DNA from: Tatumella terrea
GTDB lineage: Bacteria; Pseudomonadota; Gammaproteobacteria; Enterobacterales; Enterobacteriaceae
Direction of reading: 5' to 3'
Length of the DNA stretch: 64,000 nucleotides
Assembly: GCF_039523755.1 (NCBI RefSeq)
Contig: NZ_BAAAFX010000020.1
Span: 31,467 to 95,466, forward strand
Position 1 is the first letter of the stretch. Each line of letters starts with the position of its first letter. The position numbers were made by a program, and so were the translations under genes. A model generated the notes under the pieces. It did not search any database. It saw only the letters and a program-made list of their open reading frames with translations, and was not told the origin of the DNA. This document shows positions 42,363-51,360 of this stretch, in pieces.

Positions 42363-42575
42363 ATGAAAAAAGGTATTCACCCGGAATACAACGCTGTAAC
42401 CATTACCTGTTCTTGCGGTAACGTTATCAACACTCATTCTACTGTCGGTCACGATGTAAACCTGGACGTTTGTGGTAAATGCCATCCGTTCTATACTGGT
42501 AAGCAGCGTGTTGTTGATACCGGTGGTCGTGTTGAGCGTTTCAACAAGCGTTTCAGCATTCCTGGTTCAAAATAA
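42363..42575 (+). CDS. rpmE: 50S ribosomal protein L31 (zinc-binding form)
   Basis: 70 residues, MKKGIHPEYN at the start. Cys16, Cys18, Cys37 and Cys40 mark the zinc-binding (C+) paralog, as opposed to the zinc-free YkgM type made under zinc starvation. Divergent from priA; ends at a strong terminator shared with metJ. Confidence 0.98.
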   Translation: MKKGIHPEYNAVTITCSCGNVINTHSTVGHDVNLDVCGKCHPFYTGKQRVVDTGGRVERFNKRFSIPGSK

Positions 42576-42610
42576 GTTTCTGACAGACGAGTCTGACGAT
42601 TCGGATGTAA

Positions 42611-42638
42611 AAAAACCCGGCAGTGCCGGGTTTTTTTT
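42611..42638. terminator. Bidirectional terminator between rpmE and metJ
   Basis: ACCCGGCA / TGCCGGGT with eight T residues after it and an A-run before it, so it works on both strands for convergent rpmE and metJ. Confidence 0.93.
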
Positions 42639-42686
42639 AACCTTTTTTCGTGGCGAAATACCCGTTGTGGGGGAACTCGCCCGGCA

Positions 42687-43004
42687 TCAGTATTCCCACT
42701 TGTCCGGATCGATACCCATTTCACGCATAATAACTTTTGCCACTTCCGGGATCTCATCACTGCGTTCTTTCCGCAAATCATTGTCATCCGGTAACGGTTG
42801 GCCGGTAAATGCATGCAAAAAAGCCTCACACAACAGCTCACTGTTGGTGGCATGGCGCAGGTTATTTACCTGACGACGGGTCCGCTCATCAGTCAAAATT
42901 TTAAGAACTTTCAGAGGGATAGAGACAGTAATTTTTTTTACCTGCTCGCTTTTTTTGCCATGCTCAGCATAAGGGCTGATATATTCGGCATTCCATTCAG
43001 CCAT
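42687..43004 (-). CDS. metJ: Methionine repressor MetJ
   Basis: 105 residues, exactly family length. Ribbon-helix-helix: KKITVSIPLKVLKILTDERT, with the beta strand reading met boxes, and the helix RRQVNNLRHATNSELLCEAF. S-adenosylmethionine is the corepressor. Divergent from metB across a region with four tandem met boxes, so it also controls itself. Confidence 0.98.
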   Translation of the reverse strand: MAEWNAEYISPYAEHGKKSEQVKKITVSIPLKVLKILTDERTRRQVNNLRHATNSELLCEAFLHAFTGQPLPDDNDLRKERSDEIPEVAKVIMREMGIDPDKWEY

Positions 43005-43180
43005 GGGGTACCTTAATTAATAAAAAGTTAACTTGCCGGGATTCAGCTTATTATGCCAGATATCTCGTTTGTTTTTGTCTTTGCGGGTAAATGCTCGTCC
43101 GGAATGTGACAATTGTAGCGGAATCTGGCCGCCCGGCCTAATTTTAGCGTTTCCGCGACTGTTGCTCAATCTACACCCAT

Positions 43181-43212
43181 AGACATTTGGAAGTCTAGAT
43201 GTATTGACGTCT
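43181..43212 (+). promoter_or_regulatory. Array of four met boxes upstream of metB/metJ
   Basis: Contiguous 8-mers AGACATTT, GGAAGTCT, AGATGTAT and TGACGTCT resemble AGACGTCT with increasing match toward the last. MetJ binds such tandem boxes cooperatively, here 53 bp before the metB start. Confidence 0.88.
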
Positions 43213-43265
43213 AATTTGCAGGTGGTATTCTGTGGCCACATTCTCTCTTTCAGTGAAAATACGCC

Positions 43266-44429
43266 ATGACGACACATAAGCAAGCGACCATTGCCGTACG
43301 CAGCGGATTAAATGATGATGAGCAGTATGGTTGTGTAGTCCCCCCCATCCACCTTTCCACGACCTATAATTTTACTGACTTTAATCAGCCAAGAACCCAT
43401 GACTATTCACGTCGGGGTAATCCGTCGCGTGATGTCGTCCAGAATGCGCTGGCCGAACTGGAAGGAGGCGCCGGGGCGGTCATGACGAACACCGGTATGT
43501 CCGCCATTTTACTGGTAACCACCGTTTTTCTGAAGCCCGGTGATTTGCTGGTGGCTCCCCATGACTGTTATGGCGGCAGCTACCGTCTGTTAGACAGTCT
43601 GCACAAGCGCGGTGCTTTCCGGGTAATGTTCATTGACCAGGGCGATGCACAGGCACTGGCCGCCGCGATGGCCGAAGGCCCGAAACTGGTGCTGATTGAG
43701 ACGCCGAGTAACCCGTTATTAAGGGTGGTGGATATCAAAGCTATCAGCCGTGCAGCGAAAGCGGCGGGAGCGATTACCGTCGCCGATAATACCTTTATGA
43801 GCCCGGTCCTTCAGAGCCCGCTGGAACTGGGTGTGGATGTCGTTCTGCATTCCTGTACCAAATATCTGAACGGCCATTCGGATGTGGTCGCCGGAACGGT
43901 TATTGCAAAAGATCCGGAACTGGTGACGGAACTGGCCTGGTGGGCCAATAATATCGGCGTAACCGGCTCAGCATTTGACAGTTATTTGCTGTTACGCGGG
44001 CTACGGACACTCGGTCCCCGTATGGCTGCGGCACAACGGAATGCGCTGGCGATTGTTGAGGCATTAAAAAAACAGCCTCTGGTCAAAAAACTTTATCATC
44101 CTTCCTTACCGGAAAATGCCGGTCATGACATCGCGAAACGCCAGCAACGTGGATTTGGTGCGATGCTCAGCTTTGAGCTGGAGGGAGATGAACAGACAGT
44201 ACGTACTTTTCTGAAAGCGCTGAAACTCTTTACGCTCGCCGAGTCTCTCGGAGGCGTGGAAAGCCTGATTTCTCATACGGCAACCATGACACATGCAGGA
44301 ATGTCGGCAGAGGCGAGAGCAGCGGCAGGAATTTCTGATACATTATTGCGTGTCTCTGTAGGCATTGAAGACCATGAAGATTTAGTCGCCGATCTGGAAA
44401 ATGCGTTCCGGGTGGCAGGCAGGGGGTAA
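43266..44429 (+). CDS. metB: Cystathionine gamma-synthase
   Basis: 387 residues, fold-type I PLP enzyme. HDYSRRGNPSRDVVQNALAE and TGMSAILLVTTVF near the N-terminus; the PLP lysine lies in VLHSCTKYLNGHSD. It condenses O-succinylhomoserine with cysteine. In operon with metL (2-bp gap) under MetJ control. Confidence 0.97.
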   Translation: MTTHKQATIAVRSGLNDDEQYGCVVPPIHLSTTYNFTDFNQPRTHDYSRRGNPSRDVVQNALAELEGGAGAVMTNTGMSAILLVTTVFLKPGDLLVAPHDCYGGSYRLLDSLHKRGAFRVMFIDQGDAQALAAAMAEGPKLVLIETPSNPLLRVVDIKAISRAAKAAGAITVADNTFMSPVLQSPLELGVDVVLHSCTKYLNGHSDVVAGTVIAKDPELVTELAWWANNIGVTGSAFDSYLLLRGLRTLGPRMAAAQRNALAIVEALKKQPLVKKLYHPSLPENAGHDIAKRQQRGFGAMLSFELEGDEQTVRTFLKALKLFTLAESLGGVESLISHTATMTHAGMSAEARAAAGISDTLLRVSVGIEDHEDLVADLENAFRVAGRG

Positions 44430-44431
44430 GA

Positions 44432-46867
44432 ATGACGATTTCATCAGACTGTGTGGCGTCCGAAGTGAGACAACTGCATAAATTCGGCGGCAGCAGCCTG
44501 GCGGATGCAAAATGCTATCAGCGTGCTGCTGATATTATGGCTGAATACAGCAAGCCCGGTGATTTGATGGTGGTGTCTGCCGCAGGCAGTACGACCAATC
44601 AGCTGATTAGCTGGCTGCAGCTCAGCCAGACGGATCGGTTATCAGCACACCAGGTACAGCAGAATTTGCGCCGCTTCCAGACAGGGCTGATGAACAGTCT
44701 CTTACCCGCCGCAGTGGCTGAACCGCTGGTTCAGGAATTTATTCGCGATCTTGAACGACTGGCCGTATTGCTGGATGGGGCGATCACGGATGCTGTGTAT
44801 GCTGAAGTGGTAGGTCACGGTGAAATCTGGTCAGCGCGGCTGATGTCCGCAGTATTAACACAGCAGGATCTTCAGGCTGGCTGGCTGGATGCGCGCGAAT
44901 TCTTATCTGCAGAACGCTCTGCTCAGCCGGAAGTTAAGGAAGCAGAATCACGGCAGTTATTGTTACAGCGGCTGACCGGCTGTGGCGGACAACGGGTGGT
45001 GATCACCGGCTTTATCGCCCGCAACCAGGCCGGTGAAACAGTCCTGCTGGGACGTAACGGCTCTGACTATTCGGCCACGCAAATCGGTGCGCTGGCAGGC
45101 GTCAGTAAAGTGACCATCTGGAGTGATGTTGCCGGGGTATACAGTGCTGACCCACGTAAGGTCTCTGATGCCTGCCTGTTACCGTTACTGAGGCTTGATG
45201 AAGCCAGCGAGCTGGCCAGGCTGGCCGCACCGGTGCTGCATACCCGCACACTGCAACCGGTGTCGGGCAGTGATATCGAACTGGAGTTACGTTGCAGCTA
45301 TCAGCCAGATCTGGGGTCGACGCGGATTGAAAGGGTACTGGCATCTGGAACCGGTGCCAGGATCGTGACCAGCCATGACGATGTTTGTCTGATTGAAATT
45401 GAAATCCCTAAACAACATGATTTTGTGGCCTTAAAGAAGGACGTCGAATTACAACTCGCACGTGCTCAGCTACGTCCGCTGGCCACCGGGGTACATTCGG
45501 ATCGCTATTTACTGCAACTCTGTTATACCGCCGAAGTGGTCGACAGTGCGCTGGCATTGCTGCAGGGAAGTGGTTTACCGTTAGGTGTTCGCTTACGCGA
45601 TGGGCTGGCGCTGGTGGCAATGGTGGGCGCTGGCGTCACGCGTAATCCGCTGCATGCGCACCGTTTCTGGCAACAGATCAAAGACCAGCCGGTAGAGTTT
45701 GTCTGGCAATCCGAACAGAATATCAGCCTGGTGGCCGTATTGCGTTCGGGGCCGACGCAGCTCGTGATCCAGGGACTGCATCAGTCGCTATTCCGCGCCG
45801 AAAAACGCATTGGACTCATTTTATTAGGCAAAGGGAATATCGGGTCTCGCTGGCTGGAATTATTCGCAAAGGAGCAGGAGAACCTCTCTGATCGCAGCGG
45901 ATTCGAATTTGTTCTGGCGGGTGTCGCGGATAGCCGGAAAAGCCTGCTGGACTATGAAGGGCTGGATACCAGCCGCGTACTGAACGTGTTCGATGACGAA
46001 GCGGAATACCGGGATCAGGAATCGCTTTTTTTATGGATGCGTGACCATCCGTTTGATGATCTGGTCGTGCTGGATGTGACTGCCGAGGGCAATATTGCCG
46101 ATCAATATCCGGACTTTGCCAGTTATGGTTTTCATATCATCAGTGCTAATAAGATGGCAGGGTCATCCGACGGTGCTCACTGGCGCCAGATCAGGGATGC
46201 ATTCAGCCGCACCGGACGCCACTGGTTGTATAACGCGACCGTCGGGGCCGGTTTACCGATTAACTACACCGTGCGTGATTTACGGGATAGCGGAGATTCT
46301 ATTCTCTCTATCAGCGGTATTTTCTCCGGCACGTTGTCATGGTTATTCCTGCAATATGATGGCTCTGTTCCCTTTACCGACCTGGTGGACCAGGCATGGC
46401 AGCAAGGGCTTACCGAGCCGGACCCCCGGGTTGATCTCTCGGGTCTGGATGTGATGCGTAAGCTGGTGATCCTGGCGCGTGAAGCCGGCTACGACATAGA
46501 ACCTCATCAGGTCCGTGTGGAATCGCTGGTCCCGGAAAACTGTACCGATGAATCGGTGGATCATTTCTTTGAGAATGCAGATGCGCTGAATGATCAGATG
46601 CTGCAGCGTTATGAAGCCGCGAAAGAGGCGGGTCTGGTTCTGCGTTATGTGGCACGTTTTGATGCCAGTGGTAAGGCCAAAGTGGGGGTGGAGGCTGTCA
46701 GGCCGGAGCACCCGCTGGCGTCCCTGTTACCCTGCGATAATGTCTTTGCAATTGAAAGTCGCTGGTACCGGGATAATCCGCTGATTATCCGCGGCCCGGG
46801 CGCCGGACGGGATGTTACTGCGGGAGCCATTCAGTCGGACCTCAACCGGCTGGCACAACTCTTGTAG
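44432..46867 (+). CDS. metL: Bifunctional aspartokinase II / homoserine dehydrogenase II
   Basis: 811 residues. The N-terminal kinase domain starts with HKFGGSSLADAKCYQRAADI and has GRNGSDYSATQIGALAG; a degenerate ACT-like linker follows; the C-terminal dehydrogenase has LILLGKGNIGSRWLELFA and YNATVGAGLPINYTVRDL. It supplies homoserine for methionine. MetL is the isoform without strong amino-acid feedback. Terminator 10 bp downstream. Confidence 0.97.
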   Translation: MTISSDCVASEVRQLHKFGGSSLADAKCYQRAADIMAEYSKPGDLMVVSAAGSTTNQLISWLQLSQTDRLSAHQVQQNLRRFQTGLMNSLLPAAVAEPLVQEFIRDLERLAVLLDGAITDAVYAEVVGHGEIWSARLMSAVLTQQDLQAGWLDAREFLSAERSAQPEVKEAESRQLLLQRLTGCGGQRVVITGFIARNQAGETVLLGRNGSDYSATQIGALAGVSKVTIWSDVAGVYSADPRKVSDACLLPLLRLDEASELARLAAPVLHTRTLQPVSGSDIELELRCSYQPDLGSTRIERVLASGTGARIVTSHDDVCLIEIEIPKQHDFVALKKDVELQLARAQLRPLATGVHSDRYLLQLCYTAEVVDSALALLQGSGLPLGVRLRDGLALVAMVGAGVTRNPLHAHRFWQQIKDQPVEFVWQSEQNISLVAVLRSGPTQLVIQGLHQSLFRAEKRIGLILLGKGNIGSRWLELFAKEQENLSDRSGFEFVLAGVADSRKSLLDYEGLDTSRVLNVFDDEAEYRDQESLFLWMRDHPFDDLVVLDVTAEGNIADQYPDFASYGFHIISANKMAGSSDGAHWRQIRDAFSRTGRHWLYNATVGAGLPINYTVRDLRDSGDSILSISGIFSGTLSWLFLQYDGSVPFTDLVDQAWQQGLTEPDPRVDLSGLDVMRKLVILAREAGYDIEPHQVRVESLVPENCTDESVDHFFENADALNDQMLQRYEAAKEAGLVLRYVARFDASGKAKVGVEAVRPEHPLASLLPCDNVFAIESRWYRDNPLIIRGPGAGRDVTAGAIQSDLNRLAQLL

Positions 46868-46877
46868 ATTTTTTCTC

Positions 46878-46902
46878 AGGCAGAGTTTTCTCTGCCTTTT
46901 TT
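46878..46902 (+). terminator. Intrinsic terminator of metBL
   Basis: AGGCAGAG / CTCTGCCT, TTTT loop, followed by six T residues. Confidence 0.92.
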
Positions 46903-47018
46903 CTGCCTGCCTCATTCTCTCAGTTGCCCTGTAAGCAGCCCCCCTCCTGTTGTATGAATTTTTATCACAGTGACATGCTGATAATTCAGTTGACCCTTTG
47001 GCCGTAATTCGTCATTTT

Positions 47019-47050
47019 GAACATCTGGACGTCTAAACGTGTAGACGTTT
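47019..47050 (+). promoter_or_regulatory. Array of four met boxes upstream of metF
   Basis: Tandem 8-mers GAACATCT, GGACGTCT, AAACGTGT and AGACGTTT, ending 37 bp before metF. The second and fourth each match AGACGTCT at 7 of 8 positions. Confidence 0.9.
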
Positions 47051-47087
47051 AATAAATCATAACAGATGCGATCGACGAGGTAACAGG

Positions 47088-47987
47088 ATGAGTTTCTTTC
47101 ATGCCAATCAGCACGAGGCGCTTAATCAGAGCCTTTCAGAGTTAAACGGGCGTATTAATGTTTCTTTTGAGTTTTTCCCGCCGCGTACTCAGGATATGGA
47201 AGACATTCTGTGGAGCTCCATTGATCGCTTAAGCAGTCTGAAACCGAAATTCGTGTCTGTCACTTACGGGGCGAATTCCGGGGAACGTGATCGTACCCAT
47301 AGTATTATCAAAGGGATTAAAGAGCGTACCGGGCTGGAAGCGGCTCCGCATCTGACCTGTATTGATGCTAACCGCGATGAGCTTCGCAGCATTGCTCAGG
47401 ATTACTGGGACAACGGGATCCGCCATATTGTGGCACTGCGGGGTGACTTCCCGAATGGTGTCGGTAAACCGGATATGTATGCGGCGGATCTGGTGACATT
47501 ACTGAAAGACGTCGGTGACTTTGATATTTCCGTGGCGGCTTACCCCGAAGTGCATCCTGAAGCAAAAAGCGCTCAGGCCGACCTGTTGAGTCTGAAACGC
47601 AAAGTAGATGCGGGCGCAGACCGTGCGATCACCCAGTTCTTTTTTGATGTTGAGAGCTACTTACGTTTCCGTGACCGTTGCGCGGCAACCGGGATTGATG
47701 TGGAGATTGTGCCGGGCATTCTGCCTGTCAGTAACTTTAAGCAGTTACAACGCTTTGCGACTCTGACCAATGTTCGCGTACCCAACTGGATGAACACCAT
47801 GTTTGAAGGGCTGGATAATGACCCGGAGACCCGTAAACTGGTCGGGGCAAATATCGCCATGGATATGGTGAAAATCCTCTCCCGGGAAGGCGTGAAGGAT
47901 TTCCATTTCTACACGCTGAACCGGGCAGAAATGAGCTATGCCATCTGCCACACCCTCGGAGTCCGCCCGCAAATTGCGGCGGTGTGA
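47088..47987 (+). CDS. metF: 5,10-methylenetetrahydrofolate reductase
   Basis: 299 residues. VSFEFFPPRTQDMEDILW carries the catalytic Glu; SVTYGANSGERDRTHSI and ALRGDFPNGVG bind FAD/folate. It makes 5-methyl-THF for methionine synthesis. Monocistronic, MetJ-regulated through the upstream array. In E. coli katG follows; here a 492-bp gap leads to convergent ppc. Confidence 0.98.
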   Translation: MSFFHANQHEALNQSLSELNGRINVSFEFFPPRTQDMEDILWSSIDRLSSLKPKFVSVTYGANSGERDRTHSIIKGIKERTGLEAAPHLTCIDANRDELRSIAQDYWDNGIRHIVALRGDFPNGVGKPDMYAADLVTLLKDVGDFDISVAAYPEVHPEAKSAQADLLSLKRKVDAGADRAITQFFFDVESYLRFRDRCAATGIDVEIVPGILPVSNFKQLQRFATLTNVRVPNWMNTMFEGLDNDPETRKLVGANIAMDMVKILSREGVKDFHFYTLNRAEMSYAICHTLGVRPQIAAV

Positions 47988-48019
47988 TGACAACATCCCG
48001 TCGGGGATCACGCGAATAG

Positions 48020-48204
48020 CAGAAAAAGCACCCGCCGGGTGATGTCAGTCAGTTAAGCGTTTTAATGAACATAACTTCATGATAATGCACAGAAGGTAAA
48101 TGAAGGAATCAGGGCTTTACTCCTTTTTTGCTTCACCAGAGGCCCGGATTTTCGGGCCTTACTTTTTTTAATGAGCGCTGTTAACCCGGCGGGTGCTTTT
48201 TCTG
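48020..48204. repeat. 21-bp perfect inverted repeat bracketing 143 bp
   Basis: 48020-48040 (beginning CAGAAAAAGCACCC) is the exact reverse complement of 48184-48204 (ending GCTTTTTCTG). Each arm contains a small CCCG/CGGG hairpin with a T-run facing outward, so each can act as a weak terminator of transcripts leaving the interior. Confidence 0.85.
48140..48167 (+). terminator. Terminator-like hairpin within the inverted-repeat unit
   Basis: AGGCCCG, GATTTT loop region, CGGGCCTT, then AC and seven T residues. No annotated gene ends here on the plus strand apart from metF 150 bp upstream, so it may end metF read-through or a short unannotated transcript. Confidence 0.65.
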
Positions 48205-48430
48205 TTGCGATCCTCTGAAGGAGTCCGTGGCTGTCCGGGTCCGCAGGCTATGACCCTATACCTCAGTCTGAGTCCAGGCAAAAATCGGGAATGTAATAAC
48301 CTCTCCGCGATAAAGGACCTTCAGGATTTTTAATGGCATTGTCTGCCGGCAGGGTTTTACCGGGCCTTTACCCTTCTGTGCCCGTCGGGAATCCGGTAAA
48401 TGCCGGTCACGTGGTCTTCCCCTGCAAATA

Positions 48431-48456
48431 AAAAAGGCCACCGGGGTGGCCTTTCA
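48431..48456 (-). terminator. Intrinsic terminator of ppc
   Basis: On the minus strand AAAGGCCACC / GGTGGCCTTT followed by TTTA, 24 bp past the ppc stop. Confidence 0.88.
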
Positions 48457-48479
48457 GGGACTCCGCAGGATATCGCGGT

Positions 48480-51131
48480 TTAGCCGGTGTTACGCATACC
48501 GGCGGCAATACCGGCAATCGTGACCATCAGTGCCTGTTCGACTTCCGGTGCTGTCACCTCTCCGGCAGCCTCACAGGCCCGGGAGCGGGAAAGCAACTCA
48601 GCCTGTAAGACGTTAAGCGGGTCAGTGTAGACATTCCGCAGTGCAATAGATTCTGCAATCCATGGCTGATCGGCCATCAGATGGGCATCATTAGATATCG
48701 CCAGCACGGTGTTAATGTCGTCGGCCAGTTGAGCCCGTAACTGTTCGCCCAGACCCCAGAGTGAAGGATCGACCAGACGCTGGTCATAATATTCCGCTAA
48801 CCAGAGGTCAGCTTTCGCAAATACCATTTCCAGCATGCCGATACGGGTCGAAAAGAACGGCCAGTCATGGCACATCGTTTCCAGTACTTTCTGTTGCCCG
48901 GCAGAGATCGTTTTTTGCAGTGCCGCCCCGGCGCCAAGCCAGGCAGGTAACATTAACCGGTTCTGGGTCCAGGCAAAGATCCACGGGATGGCACGTAAAG
49001 ATTCCACGCCCCCGGCAGGGCGGCGTTTCGCCGGACGGGACCCCAGAGGCAGTTTCCCCAGCTCCTGTTCTGGCGTTGCAGAACGGAAATACGGAACGAA
49101 ATCCGCATGCTCACGAACATAGCCGCGGTACATGTCGCAGGAGTCCGCGGAGAGCTGATCCATAATCCTTTGCCATTCCGGTTTTGGCTCCGGCGGTGGC
49201 AGCAGGTTAGCCTCAAGGATTGCGCCGGTATACAGCGACAGGCTGGCAATGGTCACTTCCGGCAGGCCGAACTTAAAGCGGATCATCTCACCCTGTTCAG
49301 TCACGCGTAACCCGCCCTTCAGGCTGCCCGGAGGCTGTGATAACAGCGCAGCATGTGCCGGTGCGCCGCCACGGCCAATCGAGCCGCCACGGCCATGGAA
49401 CAGTGTCAGGGCAATACCGGCCTTCTCACAGGTCTTGATCAGAGCATCCTGGGCCTGATATTGCGCCCAGCTGGCGGCCATGACACCGGCATCTTTGGCG
49501 GAGTCGGAATAGCCGATCATCACCATCTGTTTGCCCTGGATAAAGCCGCGATACCAGTCAATGTTCAGTAACTGTGTCATGACATCATTGGCATTATTCA
49601 GGTCATCAAGGGTTTCAAACAGCGGGGCGACCGGCATGGCATAACGGATGCCGGCTTCTTTCAGTAGCAGGTGAACCGCCAGCACGTCGGACGGTGTTTT
49701 CGCCATAGAAATCACATAGGCTGCGATTGAGCCCTGGGGGACTTCGGCAACCACCCGGCAGGTCTCCAGCACCTCACGTGTATCCGGTCCCGGTTCCCAC
49801 TGCTGCGGCAGAAGCGGCCGTTTAGAGTTCAGTTCGCGGATAAGGAAAGCCTGCTTATCGGCTTCTGACCAGCTCTCATAATCGCCCAGCCCCAGATAGC
49901 GGGTAATTTCTGCCAGCGCCTCGGTATGGCGGGTACTCTCCTGGCGCACATCAATACGCACCAGCGGGACGCCAAAGCATTTAATCCGGCGCAGGGTATC
50001 CAGCAACTGACCATTGGCAATAATCCCCATGCCGCACTGTTTTAAGGACTGGTAAATGGCGAATAACGGGTCCCATAACTGCTCATTGGCAATCAGCAGG
50101 TCGGCGGGACGGGACGGACGTTCGCCTTTCAGGCGTCTTTCCAGGTAAGTCTGGGTTGTGGTCAGTTGGGTACGAAGACGTTTCAGTATAACGCGATACG
50201 GTTCCAGAGCCTCCGGATCGCCACACAATTCACGGACCTCATCGGTACAGACCGACATCGAAAGCTCAGAGATAAGGACGCCGATATCGCGCAGGAATAA
50301 ATCGGCGGCTTTCCAGCGACTCAGCTGGATGACATGACGGGTCACCGGCGCGGTGACATTCGGGTTACCGTCACGATCCCCGCCCATCCAGGAGGTGAAT
50401 TTTACCGGCACAAAATCGACCGGCAGGGTAATCCCGAAGGTTTCTTCGGCCTGCTCATTCAGTTCGCGCAGAAACGCAGGTACACCTTCCCACAGACTGT
50501 TTTCAACGACAGCAAACCCCCATTTGGCTTCATCAACCGGCGTGGGCCTGATCTTACGAATTTCATCCGTATGCCAGGCCTGTGCCACTAGCTGACGTAA
50601 GCGCCGCATGACGGTATTACGTTCGTAGTTGGTCAGATCACTATGATCGAGTTGTTTCAGGCAGCTATTCACTTCAACCAGTTTATGGATAAGCGTACGA
50701 CGGGTGATCTCCGTCGGGTGAGCAGTGAGTACCAGCTCTATCGAAAGCGACTCGATAGCTTTCAGAATATCGCTGCGGGTCAGAGTGTTATTTTGTTTTA
50801 ACCGTTCGAATTCCTGTTTCAGAAGTTCGGGGTTGTTGGCGCCCTGGGCCTGCAGAGAGATGGTCTGGTACTGTTCAGCAACGTTAGTCAGATTAAGGAA
50901 CTGGCTGAAGGCTCTGGCGACCGGTAATAATTCGTCATTAGATAAGTTTTGCAGGGTAGAAAGAAGTTCCTGACGGTCAGCCTCATTCCCTGCACGGGAT
51001 GATTTGGAGAGTTTACGTATGGTTTCTACGCGTTCAAGAATGTTTTCCCCTAAGGCATCCTTTACGGTTTCCCCGAGCAGTTTACCGAGCATACTGACAT
51101 TACTTCGCATTGCGGAATATTGTTCGTTCAT
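48480..51131 (-). CDS. ppc: Phosphoenolpyruvate carboxylase
   Basis: 883 residues, matching E. coli Ppc. Catalytic LVLTAHPTEITRRTLIHKL (His) and MIGYSDSAKDAGVMAASW, plus LFHGRGGSIGRGGAP, are intact, as is the C-terminal MRNTG carrying the aspartate-inhibition/active-site end. It forms oxaloacetate from PEP and bicarbonate. Monocistronic, start ATG 51131. Confidence 0.98.
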   Translation of the reverse strand: MNEQYSAMRSNVSMLGKLLGETVKDALGENILERVETIRKLSKSSRAGNEADRQELLSTLQNLSNDELLPVARAFSQFLNLTNVAEQYQTISLQAQGANNPELLKQEFERLKQNNTLTRSDILKAIESLSIELVLTAHPTEITRRTLIHKLVEVNSCLKQLDHSDLTNYERNTVMRRLRQLVAQAWHTDEIRKIRPTPVDEAKWGFAVVENSLWEGVPAFLRELNEQAEETFGITLPVDFVPVKFTSWMGGDRDGNPNVTAPVTRHVIQLSRWKAADLFLRDIGVLISELSMSVCTDEVRELCGDPEALEPYRVILKRLRTQLTTTQTYLERRLKGERPSRPADLLIANEQLWDPLFAIYQSLKQCGMGIIANGQLLDTLRRIKCFGVPLVRIDVRQESTRHTEALAEITRYLGLGDYESWSEADKQAFLIRELNSKRPLLPQQWEPGPDTREVLETCRVVAEVPQGSIAAYVISMAKTPSDVLAVHLLLKEAGIRYAMPVAPLFETLDDLNNANDVMTQLLNIDWYRGFIQGKQMVMIGYSDSAKDAGVMAASWAQYQAQDALIKTCEKAGIALTLFHGRGGSIGRGGAPAHAALLSQPPGSLKGGLRVTEQGEMIRFKFGLPEVTIASLSLYTGAILEANLLPPPEPKPEWQRIMDQLSADSCDMYRGYVREHADFVPYFRSATPEQELGKLPLGSRPAKRRPAGGVESLRAIPWIFAWTQNRLMLPAWLGAGAALQKTISAGQQKVLETMCHDWPFFSTRIGMLEMVFAKADLWLAEYYDQRLVDPSLWGLGEQLRAQLADDINTVLAISNDAHLMADQPWIAESIALRNVYTDPLNVLQAELLSRSRACEAAGEVTAPEVEQALMVTIAGIAAGMRNTG

Positions 51132-51360
51132 GTGACCCTGAAACCCTCTGTCATATTTATCTGATTTTGTTACCAGTCCAGCATAACCCTGTCTTTTATC
51201 TAGCCATGTTACTGAGGATTCGTCAAATGGCTTCCATAGGGAAAGGTATAATGTAACTTACTGAATTTAATAAAATTTGATAGAGGGGTTCTTTGATAAG
51301 CTATTCTTATTAAAGAGAAAAGGGTGCCGGGGATTTAATCAATATCCCCGGTAATAAATT

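Larger units (their letters stand above)
47988..48479. other. 492-bp metF-ppc intergenic region
   Basis: No supported gene; a 61-codon frame at 48256-48441 has no family features. The region holds a 21-bp inverted repeat pair, an internal terminator-like hairpin near 48141-48167 and the ppc terminator. It replaces the katG-to-ppc block of E. coli. Confidence 0.6.

Noticed and set aside
48256..48441. 61-codon minus-strand frame between metF and ppc
   Set aside because: No ribosome site or homology cue, and it runs into the ppc terminator.
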